A stretch of 64,000 bases of DNA from Myxococcaceae bacterium (GTDB taxonomy: Bacteria; Myxococcota_A; Polyangia; Polyangiales; Ga0077539), in contig SCUS01000133.1 in NCBI GenBank assembly GCA_004297725.1, positions 332,455 through 396,454 of the forward strand, given 5' to 3'. Under the pieces are notes generated by a model that saw nothing but the letters and a program-made list of their open reading frames with translations, had not been told where the DNA came from and ran no database searches. Of the stretch, positions 19,711 to 28,578 are shown one piece after another. A program made the translations under genes and the position numbers. How positions within the stretch are numbered: position 1 is the first letter of the stretch; each line of letters starts with the position of its first letter.

Positions 19711-21405
19711 ATGAAGGCCCTCCTCTCCCGACTCCGAGCGCCCGACCCGCGCCGCCCCTTCACCTGGATCGTCGCGCTCTTCGTGCTCGCCTGCCTCGTG
19801 GGATCGACCTGGGGCATCCCCTGCACCGACGCCTGGCACAACGACGCGCTCTCCCCCCGCCCGTGCGGCCTCGGAGCCGTGGTCGAGACCTGGCGCCCGG
19901 GCCACTTCTTCCGCTACCCCCCGCTGCAGCTCACGCTGCTCACCCTGCTCTCGCTGCCGTGGATCGCGCTGGGCGCCCTGCGCGCTCCCGCCGCGACGCA
20001 GGAGGCGCTGCTGCACGAGCTCATCCAGCCCCGGTACATGACCCCCATCGAGGTCGTCGCGCGCGCGGTCACGCTGCTGATGGCCGTCGGGGTGCTCTTC
20101 AACGTGCGACGCCTGGTGGCTCGCGTCTGGGGTGAGCGGGCGGGCGACGCGGCGGCGGCGGTCACGGCCCTCAACCCGGTGCTCGTGTACTTCTCGCACA
20201 GCGGCAACAGCGACATCCCCTGCCTCTTCTGGGTGACCCTCGGGCTCGTCGAGCTCGATCGGGTGCTCGCCGGCGAGGCCCGAGAGCTGCGCGCCCTCCT
20301 CTGCGCCGCCGCCGCCGCCCTCACCAAGGACCAGTCGATCCCGCTCTTCTTCGTCGCCGCGCCGTGGGCCCTGCTCGTCGGCCCCGCGCTCTCCCGCGGC
20401 GACCGCACCCTCCGCGCGGTGCTGCTGCGCCCCGCGCTCTGGCGCGCCCTCGCCGCGTCGGCCGGGCTCTACCTGCTCGCGGCAGGCGCCGTCACGAACC
20501 CCGTGGGCTACGCGCGTCGCATCGCCTGGATCACCGGCCCCGCCAACGCCGACTGGGTGGTCGTCGGTCGAGACCTGCTGGGGGTCGACGCGATCCTCCG
20601 CGAGGTCGTGCAGGCGGTGCCCCTCTTCGCCTCGCGGGCCGTCGCGCTCGCCGCCCTCCTCGGCCTCGGCCTCGCGCTCTCGGGCCGCCGGGGAGTCCCT
20701 CGCGCGCGCGCAGCCCTCCCCGCGGTCGCGGCGCTCTCCTACCTCGCGCTCTTCATCATCCCCTCGCGATGGACCATGGAGCGGCACCTGATGCCGATGA
20801 TGGTCCTGCTGCTCACCTATGTGGGCGTGGCCTTCGACGCGCTGCTCGATCGGCTCTCCCCCGGAGCGCGCCCTCTCGGCGCCGCGCTGCTCGGGCTCGC
20901 GCTGCTCCCGCAGGCGATCGACGTGGCCTCGGTGGACGGCACCCTCGCGCTCGACTCCCGCAACGCCGCGCAGCGCTTCCTCGCCGCGCTGCCCCGCGGA
21001 ACCACCCTGGAGATCTACGGGGGCAACCAGTACCTCCCCAACCTCCCTACGCACCTCCGCATCACCCGCGTGGGCCCCGAGCCCGACCGCGAGCGTAGCC
21101 CCCTCCCCGGCGTCGCCGAGTCGCGCGAGGCCTTCCGCGACGTCACGCAGCGGGCGCCCGACTACGCCCTCGTGGGCGAGGACTTCGCGACCTACTACCT
21201 CCCCACCGACCGACCGCTCGATCCGCATTTCGCGCGGCTCAACCGCGACCCCGACGGGCGGGGCCTCATGACCGGCCTCCTCGACGGATCGCTCGGCTAC
21301 GCCTGGGCCCTGCGCTCGAGGTGCGAGCTCCCCGCGCCGCTGCGCTGCGTGCGCATGCACCGCTCCATCGGCGCCGAGACCTGGATCTTCCGGCGCGCCC
21401 GGTGA
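19711..21405 (+). CDS. GT-C-type polytopic membrane glycosyltransferase (GT39/ArnT-like)
   Basis: The 564-residue protein has about ten hydrophobic helices and a first periplasmic loop with acidic residues ('IPCTDAWHNDALSPRP'). It also has 'LNPVLVYFSHSGNSDIPCLFWVTLGL', the pattern of lipid-linked-sugar-dependent GT-C enzymes (dolichyl-phosphate-mannose/ArnT superfamily). A soluble C-terminal region starts at about residue 420 ('TTLEIYGGNQYLPN'). It would transfer a sugar from a polyprenyl phosphate on the periplasmic face. The acceptor is unknown. Its TGA overlaps the GTG of the next gene (GTGA), and that gene is a second enzyme of the same class. Confidence 0.7.
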   Translation: MKALLSRLRAPDPRRPFTWIVALFVLACLVGSTWGIPCTDAWHNDALSPRPCGLGAVVETWRPGHFFRYPPLQLTLLTLLSLPWIALGALRAPAATQEALLHELIQPRYMTPIEVVARAVTLLMAVGVLFNVRRLVARVWGERAGDAAAAVTALNPVLVYFSHSGNSDIPCLFWVTLGLVELDRVLAGEARELRALLCAAAAALTKDQSIPLFFVAAPWALLVGPALSRGDRTLRAVLLRPALWRALAASAGLYLLAAGAVTNPVGYARRIAWITGPANADWVVVGRDLLGVDAILREVVQAVPLFASRAVALAALLGLGLALSGRRGVPRARAALPAVAALSYLALFIIPSRWTMERHLMPMMVLLLTYVGVAFDALLDRLSPGARPLGAALLGLALLPQAIDVASVDGTLALDSRNAAQRFLAALPRGTTLEIYGGNQYLPNLPTHLRITRVGPEPDRERSPLPGVAESREAFRDVTQRAPDYALVGEDFATYYLPTDRPLDPHFARLNRDPDGRGLMTGLLDGSLGYAWALRSRCELPAPLRCVRMHRSIGAETWIFRRAR

Positions 21406-23012
21406 CCGCCCTGCGTTCGCACAGGGCGTGGGGTCTCACCCTCGCGGCGATCGTGGCGCTCGGCCTCGCGCTGCGCCTCCCTCACCTCGGCGCGCTGCCC
21501 AACCCCAGCGGCGACGAGGGCAACTGGACCCTCTTCGGTCTCGACGCCCTCGAGGGCCGCGCCCCCCGGATGACGCCCGACGCGCGCTTCGTCAGCACCC
21601 TCTTCGCGCACCTCATCGCCCTCTCGTATCGCCTCGGCGGGATCTCCTTCGAGAGCGCCCGTTCGGTGCTGGTCGCGGGCCTCACCCTCTGCCTCGTGGG
21701 CGCCGCGCTCACCGCCCGTCGCCTCGGCCTCCCCCGCGCCGGGCTCGCCATCGCGGCGCTGCTCGCCGTGCACCCCTGGTCGGTGCTCTGGAGCCGCACG
21801 GTCACGGTCCCCTACGCGCTCGCGCTGGGCCTCGGGGTGCTGGGCCCGCTGCTGTGGATGCTCGCCGCGAGGGGCGCCCCGGCGCTCGCCGTCGTGCTCG
21901 CCGGGCAGTGCCTCGCGCTCGGCATCCACTTCACGCCGCTCTCGCTCCTGCCCATCGCCGCGTCGCTGCTCTGGGTGATCGCCCCGCAGCACCGTGCGCT
22001 GCTCCGCCGCCCCGCGTTCCGGGCCTCGATCGCCCTCGCCTCGCTGCACCTCGTCCCGGTGCTCTACGGCGCGGCGACGGTGGTACGTCAGCGTCACGTC
22101 GAGCCCGCGCGGTGGTTCCTCCACCTCGGCGCCAGGCTCCACGTCTACGTGCTCACCGTGCTCGGCGGCTACACCGGCGAGTCCACCCTGCGGCACTTCA
22201 CCGGCGAGCCCCTCTCCCGCCCGCTGGAGTGGGCCCTCGGGCTCGTCGCCGCCGCGCTGCTCGCCCTCGCGCTCCGCCGCTCCGCCAGCCCGGGGCCCGC
22301 CGACGAGCTCGCCCGCTTCGCCCGCATCCACCTCGCCGTCGCGCTCCTCGGCCTCCCCCTGCTCCTCGCCACGGCGCGCCCCTGGAACCTCCCGGCCATC
22401 GACGCCGAGCGCTACCTCTTCGCCACGCTGGCACCCGCCATCCTCGCGCTGGGAGCGCTCGCCGAGCACCGCTCCGCCCGCTGGCGCCTCGTGCCCGCCG
22501 CGCTCGCGCTCTACCTCCTCTGCGGCCCCACCCTCCGCGCTGCGCGCTTCTTCCTCTCCGGCGGATCACCCGACTCGGGCTTCTTCACCCTCGCCGGCGG
22601 CGGTGGCTACCGCGGCTGGAAGGTCACCCGAGGGGGCGACGCGGTGCCCGTGCTGCTGCGCCGCGAGGTCGACCGCCTCCGCGGCGACGGGCCGGCGCTG
22701 GTGGTGGTCTCCGACTACGCGCTGCACCCGCTGCACTTCGCCAGCCGACGCGGCTTCTGGTGCCACGACCTCTCCAAGGCTCCGCTGCCCGACCGCCCGG
22801 ACGACCTGCACGTCTTCGTCACCTGGAGCGACGGGCTCCTCGCGCCGGGCTTCGGTCCCCCGGAGGAGCTCGCCCACCACCGGGAGCTCCGGTCGCTGAT
22901 GCGCTCCGATCGCTTCCGGTCGCTGCGGCGCGAGCGGGTGTGGGTGCAGCCCGACGGCTCTCCGCTGATCGAGCTCTGGTCGGCGCGGAGAGGCCCGACG
23001 ACGGAGCGCTAG
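21402..23012 (+). CDS. Second GT-C-type membrane glycosyltransferase
   Basis: The 536-residue product begins at GTG 21402 in a GTGA overlap with the upstream gene. The track start at 21321 lies inside that gene. The first loop 'LGALPNPSGDEGNWTLFGLDAL' places a DE pair where GT39/ArnT enzymes have their catalytic acidic motif. The helices after it alternate with 'AIAALLAVHPWSVLWSRTV', and a C-terminal soluble domain follows from about residue 400. It is probably an envelope glycosyltransferase acting with its neighbour. It ends 4 bp inside the convergent sulfatase-like gene. Confidence 0.7.
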   Translation: MTALRSHRAWGLTLAAIVALGLALRLPHLGALPNPSGDEGNWTLFGLDALEGRAPRMTPDARFVSTLFAHLIALSYRLGGISFESARSVLVAGLTLCLVGAALTARRLGLPRAGLAIAALLAVHPWSVLWSRTVTVPYALALGLGVLGPLLWMLAARGAPALAVVLAGQCLALGIHFTPLSLLPIAASLLWVIAPQHRALLRRPAFRASIALASLHLVPVLYGAATVVRQRHVEPARWFLHLGARLHVYVLTVLGGYTGESTLRHFTGEPLSRPLEWALGLVAAALLALALRRSASPGPADELARFARIHLAVALLGLPLLLATARPWNLPAIDAERYLFATLAPAILALGALAEHRSARWRLVPAALALYLLCGPTLRAARFFLSGGSPDSGFFTLAGGGGYRGWKVTRGGDAVPVLLRREVDRLRGDGPALVVVSDYALHPLHFASRRGFWCHDLSKAPLPDRPDDLHVFVTWSDGLLAPGFGPPEELAHHRELRSLMRSDRFRSLRRERVWVQPDGSPLIELWSARRGPTTER

Positions 23013-25669
23013 GGAGCCCGGGGAGTGATCTCCACCGGGGCGATCTCCAGCCGGGCGTCGGGGGCGTTCACCCCTTCGGGGGCGATGCGCTGCCCGTCGC
23101 CCTCGATCTCCAGGGAGACGAAGGTGCGCAGCCGAACGGGCCTCATCTCCGGGTCGACGCGCAGCGAGACCTCGTCCCGGAGAATCTCCCCGGGCCGCCA
23201 CTCGGTCGTCGGGTAGCGGCCGTAGATGGGCGCGTGGCGGGCGACGAAGAGCGGCCAGATGGGCTGCGCGTCGACCGGGTCGAAGGAGACGACGATGTAC
23301 ACCGGTCGCCGGGTGCGACGGAGCACGCGCCAGTAGAGCACCGCGCGGTAGGTCCCATCGATGGGGACGCTGTCCGCGGGGAGGTCGTAGCCGAGGAGCT
23401 CGGCCACGTCGCCGAAGCGGACGTGCAGCGGGTGCTGTATCGCGGGCTCGGACCGCAGCCGCGCCGCGGCGATCTGCTCGTTGGAGCGGTTGGTGGCGAG
23501 GGCGCCGTGGTCGGTCCACGTGACGAGGCGCTCGCGCAGCTCGGCGGCGAGCTCGGGCCGGTCGTCGTAGAGGTTGCGGATCTCCCCCCGGTCGCGGGCG
23601 ATGTCGAACAGCTCCCAGGTGCCGCGCCGCAGGTCGTGGATGAGCTTGAAGGGCGGCGCGTAGATGGACTTCTGCTCGGAGGGGAAGAGCCCGTCCGGGG
23701 TCACCTCGGCGAAGAGCCAGCGGCGCCAGCCTTCGGGCATGAGCGATCCCGGCGCGGGGTCGTAGAGCACCGGCAGCAGCGAGCGCCCGGACACCGGAGC
23801 GACGGGGGGCCTCCCCGCGAAGTTGAGCAGCGTGGGGTTGATGTCGAAGAGGTTGGTGAGCGCGTGCCGGGGGCCCGGCGTCACGCCCGGAGCGCGCACG
23901 ATGATGGGCACCCGCAGCGCCTCGTCGTGGAGGTCGAAGGAGTGGTGATAGACGCCGTGCTCCCCGAAGGCCTCGCCGTGGTCGCCGAAGACGATCACCA
24001 CCAGCGGTCGCTTCGCGGCAAGCTCCTCGAGCTGGGTGAGCAGCGGTGCGATGGCCGCGTCGGCGCCCGCGAGCTCCTCGTCGTACTGGTCCATCTGCGA
24101 GTGGCCGAAGTCCCGGGGCTCGGTGCGGTCGCGGTAGGGGTCGTGGGTCTCCATGATGTGCGACCACATGAAGAAGGGCTGCGGGTCGTTCTCGTGCTCG
24201 CGCAGGAAGGCCTGCATGCGCGCGACGGCGGGGGCCGCGTCGGGCTTGAACCCGGGCTCCTCCACCACCTGCTGGAAGCCCTGGAAGAAGCCCGCGGTGT
24301 GGGAGAAATAGGCCGTCGCGGGGAAGGCCGCGGTGAGGTACCCGGCGCTCGAGAGCTGCTCGGCGAGGGTGACGTTGGAGGGCTCCAGCGGCGGAAACTG
24401 CACGTCGTTGCCCCAGGAGACGAGCGAGGCGTAGCGGCCCACCCAGAGGCTGCCGAAGGAGCGCAGCGAGCGGGGCGAGGCGCAGTAGGCGTTGGTGAAG
24501 CGGGCCGCGCCGCGGGCGAAGCGGTCGATGTTGGGCGTGGTCGGGCGGCGGTAGCCGTAGCAGCCGAGGTGGTCGGGCCGCATCGCGTCGATGGAGAGCA
24601 GCACGAAGCTCGGCGGCTGCTGCGCGGCCTCCGGAGGCAGCGGGACCAGGTGCCCGGTGCTCTCCTCGGGCTCCAGCCGGGCATCGCGGCCGGAGCAGTT
24701 CTCGTCGCGGCCGTTGCCGGGGACGTCGTGGGCGCGGGGCGAGACGCGCGCGTCGCGGTCGTTGCAGTCGCCGCCGTTGAAGACGGCGGAGTAGCCGTCG
24801 CCGTCGAAGTCGAGGCTGAGCTGCAGCGTGCGGGCGACGCGCTGCGCGAGGAGGCTGCGGTTGAAGAGCGTGGCGGCCACGGTCTGCCGGGCGCCGAGCG
24901 TGAAGGCCGAGGCGACGATCGCCACGATGGAGACGAGGGAGAGCGCGAGCGGCACGCGGCGGCGCAGCGGCGCGGCGCGGCGCACGACGCGTCGGCCCAG
25001 CAGCAGCAGCGCGAGCCCGTTGGCGACGAGCAGCGCGCCGAGGAGGCCGACGGCGCCGAACTCCAGGTTGCGGAACCCGGCCCAGTTGAGGGCGAAGAAG
25101 CGCACCGTCTGCGCCGCGACGACCACGACGGTGGCCGAGAGCACGACGCCGGGCGAGCCGAGCCGGCCGAGTCGGTGGAAGAGCCAGCGCATCGGCCCGG
25201 AGAGGAGCAGCAGCAGCGCCGAGGCGACGGCGGCGAAGGCGAAGGGCGCGAGGAAGATGGCGAGCGCCGCGAGGGACTTCGAGTGGAAGGTGCGCTGGAC
25301 GGTGTACGAGACGGGGTAGAGCGGGCCGAGGGTGATGGCGACGCCGATCGCGAGCGCGGCCAGCCCGGCGGCGCGGTCGGGGTCGCGGGCGAACCATCGG
25401 CGCGGGCCGCCGAGGAGCCACCCGGCGACGCGGCAGAGCCACGGCACGGTGCGGGCGGAGTAGAGGATGAGCTCCTCGACGAGGCCGAGGCCGATGCCGA
25501 GGCTGAGCAGCGTGGCCGCGCACTGGAGCACGACCAGCAGGCCCAGCGACGGCGGCAGCGACCCTCGCGGGGCGCGCGACCAGGCGAGCAGACCGTCCGC
25601 CAGACCGACGCCCCCGAGCGCGACGAGACCCGCCGTTACACCGAGGCCGCGGGTCAGGCGGGGGGTCAC
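23009..25669 (-). CDS. Membrane-anchored sulfatase/LtaS-like enzyme with MopE metal-binding insert
   Basis: The 886-residue product has three parts. An N-terminal region (residues 1-280) holds about seven predicted helices. A MopE-type calcium/copper motif starts at D287 ('[20 protein letters not shown]'). An alkaline-phosphatase-superfamily domain has metal ligands D361 ([11 protein letters not shown]) and D563-H564 ([12 protein letters not shown]). The sulfatase formylglycine motif C-x-P-x-R is missing. The local sequence is C396-A-S-P-R-S401-L-R, which aligns better with the Thr nucleophile region of LtaS/EptA-type transferases, so a phospho-headgroup transferase is a real alternative. The GTG start overlaps the prfB stop (GTGA). 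Substrate is unknown; envelope polymer decoration is inference. Confidence 0.7.
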   Translation of the reverse strand: MTPRLTRGLGVTAGLVALGGVGLADGLLAWSRAPRGSLPPSLGLLVVLQCAATLLSLGIGLGLVEELILYSARTVPWLCRVAGWLLGGPRRWFARDPDRAAGLAALAIGVAITLGPLYPVSYTVQRTFHSKSLAALAIFLAPFAFAAVASALLLLLSGPMRWLFHRLGRLGSPGVVLSATVVVVAAQTVRFFALNWAGFRNLEFGAVGLLGALLVANGLALLLLGRRVVRRAAPLRRRVPLALSLVSIVAIVASAFTLGARQTVAATLFNRSLLAQRVARTLQLSLDFDGDGYSAVFNGGDCNDRDARVSPRAHDVPGNGRDENCSGRDARLEPEESTGHLVPLPPEAAQQPPSFVLLSIDAMRPDHLGCYGYRRPTTPNIDRFARGAARFTNAYCASPRSLRSFGSLWVGRYASLVSWGNDVQFPPLEPSNVTLAEQLSSAGYLTAAFPATAYFSHTAGFFQGFQQVVEEPGFKPDAAPAVARMQAFLREHENDPQPFFMWSHIMETHDPYRDRTEPRDFGHSQMDQYDEELAGADAAIAPLLTQLEELAAKRPLVVIVFGDHGEAFGEHGVYHHSFDLHDEALRVPIIVRAPGVTPGPRHALTNLFDINPTLLNFAGRPPVAPVSGRSLLPVLYDPAPGSLMPEGWRRWLFAEVTPDGLFPSEQKSIYAPPFKLIHDLRRGTWELFDIARDRGEIRNLYDDRPELAAELRERLVTWTDHGALATNRSNEQIAAARLRSEPAIQHPLHVRFGDVAELLGYDLPADSVPIDGTYRAVLYWRVLRRTRRPVYIVVSFDPVDAQPIWPLFVARHAPIYGRYPTTEWRPGEILRDEVSLRVDPEMRPVRLRTFVSLEIEGDGQRIAPEGVNAPDARLEIAPVEITPRAP

Positions 25670-26782
25670 GCGCTCGCGGTCTTCTTCTTCATGGCGCCGA
25701 GCAACGACGACTCGATGAACGGGTCGAGGTCACCGTCGAGCACCGCCGAGATGTTGCCCGTCTCGTGGTCGGTGCGGAGGTCCTTCACGAGCTGGTACGG
25801 CGCCATCACGTAGTTGCGCACCTGGTGGCCGAAGGCGATGTCCGACTTGTTGGACTCGAACTTCCCCTTGAAGGCGTCCTCGCGCTTCTGCTTCTCCAGC
25901 GCGTAGAGCTTGCCCTTCAGGGTCTTGAGCGCGATGCGCCGGTTCTCGTGCTGCGAGCGCTCGCTCTGGCACTTCACCACGATGCCGGTGACCTTGTGCG
26001 TGAGGCGCACCGCGGTCTCGACCTTGTTGACGTTCTGCCCGCCCTTTCCGCCCGAGCGGAAGGTGTCGGTGTCGTAGTCGCCGTCCTTGAGCTCGATCTC
26101 GAAGTCCTCGTCGAGGTCGGGCGTCACCGCCACCGCCGCGAAGGCCGTCTGCCGCCGCGCGTTGGCGTCGAAGGGGCTGATGCGCACCAGGCGGTGCACG
26201 CCGTTCTCGTTCTTCAGGTAGCCGAAGGCGTTGAGCCCGCTCACCTGGATCGAGACGCTCTTGAGCCCGGCCTCCTCGCCCTCGGTCTCGTCGAGGAGCT
26301 TCACCGTGAACCCGCGCTTCTCGGCCCAGCGGCCGTACATGCGCAGGAGCATCTGGGTCCAGTCCATCGCGTCGACCCCGCCGGCGCCGGCGTTGATCTC
26401 GACGATGGCGTCGACCTTGTCTTCGGGCTCCGAGAGCATCTGGTCGAGCTCCAGCTTGCGGGTGCGCTCCTCCAGCCTCTCGGCGACGGTGGCCACCTCC
26501 GCGCCGACGGACTCGTCGTTCTCCTCGGCGGCCATCGCGAGCAGCTCGCCCGCGTCGCGCACCTCCCGCTGGAGCCCCTCCACCGCCTGGACCATCGCGT
26601 CCTTGTCGGCGCGCTCCTTCAGGAGCTTCTGGCTGGTCGGCCGGGTCCAGAAATCCGGGTCGCCGCTCTCGGCATCGATCTCCTCCACGCGCTTCTTCAG
26701 CCTCGGGAGGTCAAAGATGCCTCCCGAGGTTCTCTGCCCGGCGGGCGAGATCCTCTAACTGGTTACGGGTATCGCTGATCAT
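25666..26782 (-). CDS. prfB: Peptide chain release factor RF2, expressed by programmed +1 frameshift
   Basis: RF2 terminates translation at UGA and UAA. The main frame shows the SPF anticodon-like tripeptide and the GGQ catalytic motif ([20 protein letters not shown]). The track ORF lacks the N-terminus because the gene is split. A 23-codon ORF starts at ATG 26782 ([20 protein letters not shown]), reaches CTT TGA at 26716-26711, and slipping +1 (skipping T26713) continues as GAC in the long frame. The full product is 371 residues, close to the 365 of E. coli. An SD-like GGGAGG precedes the slip site as in E. coli. This is autoregulation by RF2 level. The stop is GTGA-coupled to the sulfatase-like gene. 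Confidence 0.96.
26701..26729 (-). promoter_or_regulatory. prfB frameshift element inside a perfect 10-bp hairpin
   Basis: In the mRNA sense the region is CCTCGGGAGG, then CATCTTTGA, then CCTCCCGAGG. The arms are exact reverse complements and the 9-nt loop holds CAT, the slippery CTT and the in-frame TGA. The 5' arm contains the SD-like GGGAGG needed for slippage, and the 3' arm mimics the anti-SD CCUCC of 16S rRNA. The frameshift site itself is established biology; the hairpin is an additional feature I read directly here. Confidence 0.85.
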
Positions 26783-26793
26783 AGGTGGCGGAC

Positions 26794-26822
26794 GCATTAC
26801 CTCCCACTCCGCACCGGGTCAA
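26794..26822 (-). promoter_or_regulatory. Candidate prfB promoter
   Basis: TTGACC (5/6 match to the -35 consensus), a 17-bp spacer and TAATGC (weak, 2/6) lie on the minus strand, ending 11 nt before the prfB ATG. No Shine-Dalgarno precedes the ATG, consistent with a near-leaderless transcript. The -10 is poor, so confidence is limited. Confidence 0.35.
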
Positions 26823-26835
26823 CGGATCGATTGTG

Positions 26836-26846
26836 CCAACGGTTGG
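26836..26846. promoter_or_regulatory. Small dyad upstream of the monooxygenase
   Basis: CCAAC-G-GTTGG is a perfect 5-bp inverted repeat lying 19 nt before the ATG and partly before a -10-like TATCGT (26849-26854). It could be an operator for a regulator of the hydroxylase; such short dyads also arise by chance. Confidence 0.2.
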
Positions 26847-26865
26847 GTTATCGTCCCGCGCACCT

Positions 26866-28572
26866 ATGGAGACCTCGATCGACGTGCTGGTGGTGGGCGC
26901 GGGCCCGACGGGATTGACCCTCGCGAGCGAGCTCCTGCACCGCGGCCTCAGCGTGCGCGTCATCGACGCGGCGGACATGCCGCTGCCCACGTCGCGGGCC
27001 ATCGGCGTGCACGCGCGCACGCTGGAGGTGCTCCACCGGATGGGCGTCGCCGAGGAGCTCGTCGCGAAGGGCCAGAAGCTCCTCGGGGCCACGTTCTGGT
27101 CCGGCGGCGAGACCATCGCCCGCGTGGACTTCTCCGAGCTGGACACCGCCTTCCCCTACCTGCTCTGCGTCCCGCAGAGCGAGACCGAGTCGGTGCTCTC
27201 GGCGCTCCTCGATCGGCTCGGAGGGAGGGTCGATCGGGGCGTCTCGCTGCGCTCCTTCCGGCAGGACGGCAGCGGGGTCACCGCGGTGCTGACGAAGGCC
27301 GACGCGACGGAGACCGTGCGCGCGTCGTGGATGGTCGGCTGCGACGGCGCCCACAGCACCGTGCGCAAGGGCCTCGACCTGGCCTTCGAGGGCGACACCT
27401 ACGAAGACCGCTTCCTCCTCGCCGACGTGAAGATCGACTGGGACACCCGCGACGACCGGGTCACCACGTACTTCGCCGTCGACGGCGTGGTCGCCTGCTT
27501 CCCGCTGCCCGGCGGGCGGTGGCGGCTGATCGTCTCCGCGCCGGCCGGCGACGACTCCACCGCGGCGCCCTCGCTCGCGGAGGTCCAGGGGCTCTTCGCG
27601 AGCCGCACCGGCAGCGGCGGCGTGCTCTCGGAGCTCACCTGGTCGACGCGCTTCCGCATCCATTGCAGGCAGGTCACGCAGTACCGCGACGACCGGGTGT
27701 TCATCGCCGGCGACGCGGCGCACATCCACTCGCCCGTCGGCGGCCAGGGGATGAACACCGGCATCCAGGACGCGCACAACCTCGCCTGGAAGCTCGCGCA
27801 GGTGCACCGCGGCCTCGCCCGCTCCCGGCTGCTCGACAGCTACCACGACGAGCGGCACGCGGTGGGGCAGGCGGTGCTGCGCGGCACCGACGCCGCCACG
27901 AGGGTCGGAACCATCCGGCAGCCCGCGGCCCGCGCGGTGCGCGACCAGGTCGCGCGGGTGCTCAGCGGCGTCGAGGCGGTGCAGCGCCGGGCGGCGCGAG
28001 AGGTCGCCGAGCTCACCATCGGCTACGAGGGCAGCGCCATCGTCGCGGAGCACTCTCAGGGCATCCTCCAGGGCCGCATCGGCTCGGCCTCCGGGGGCGA
28101 GACGCCGACCGTGTCGTCGATCCGATCCTTCGACGGCGCGGTGAAGGCCGGGCAGCGGGCGCTCGACGGCCACGTGACCCGCGCGGGCGAGTCGGGCACC
28201 CGCGCCCTGCTCCAGACCCTCGACGACCGCCGATGGAACCTCCTGCTCTTCGACGGTCGCAGCGCCAGCGCCGAGGGCTACGCGCGCTTCGCCGCCATCG
28301 CGAGCGCGGTGAGCTCCCGCTACGGGGAGTCCGTCGACGTCACCGTGGTCACGCCCCGCAGCGCACGCCCCGCGGAGCTTCCCGAGTCCATCGCGGTGCT
28401 CCTCGACCCCGACGCCGAGCTCGAGCGGGCCTACGGCGCCGAGACCGAGTGCGCCTACCTGCTGCGCCCGGACCTCTACGTGGGCTACCGCTCGCAGCCC
28501 GCCGACGAGGCTCGGCTGCTGGCCTACCTCCGCCCGCTGCTCCGGGTCACCGGCGAGGCGCCCCCGGCCTGA
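26866..28572 (+). CDS. FAD-dependent aromatic-ring monooxygenase (PHBH-fold)
   Basis: The 568-residue protein has an N-terminal dinucleotide-binding GAGPTG, a second FAD motif 'WMVGCDGAHSTVRK', and the third signature 'VFIAGDAAHIHSPVGGQG'. This is the class A flavoprotein hydroxylase pattern (p-hydroxybenzoate hydroxylase, polyketide hydroxylases, PheA/TetX-like). A C-terminal thioredoxin-like region (from about residue 440) is typical of the phenol/polyketide hydroxylase subgroup. It should use NAD(P)H and O2 on an aromatic substrate that I cannot name. I start at ATG 26866; 81 nt upstream in the track belong to the divergent promoter region. A short dyad CCAAC-g-GTTGG lies 20 nt upstream of the start. 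Confidence 0.87.
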   Translation: METSIDVLVVGAGPTGLTLASELLHRGLSVRVIDAADMPLPTSRAIGVHARTLEVLHRMGVAEELVAKGQKLLGATFWSGGETIARVDFSELDTAFPYLLCVPQSETESVLSALLDRLGGRVDRGVSLRSFRQDGSGVTAVLTKADATETVRASWMVGCDGAHSTVRKGLDLAFEGDTYEDRFLLADVKIDWDTRDDRVTTYFAVDGVVACFPLPGGRWRLIVSAPAGDDSTAAPSLAEVQGLFASRTGSGGVLSELTWSTRFRIHCRQVTQYRDDRVFIAGDAAHIHSPVGGQGMNTGIQDAHNLAWKLAQVHRGLARSRLLDSYHDERHAVGQAVLRGTDAATRVGTIRQPAARAVRDQVARVLSGVEAVQRRAAREVAELTIGYEGSAIVAEHSQGILQGRIGSASGGETPTVSSIRSFDGAVKAGQRALDGHVTRAGESGTRALLQTLDDRRWNLLLFDGRSASAEGYARFAAIASAVSSRYGESVDVTVVTPRSARPAELPESIAVLLDPDAELERAYGAETECAYLLRPDLYVGYRSQPADEARLLAYLRPLLRVTGEAPPA

Positions 28573-28578
28573 CGGCCC

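Noticed and set aside
21428-25813. Plus-strand ORF of 1461 aa spanning three genes
   Set aside because: It crosses the GT-C gene, the convergent sulfatase-like gene and prfB in wrong frames and has shadow composition.
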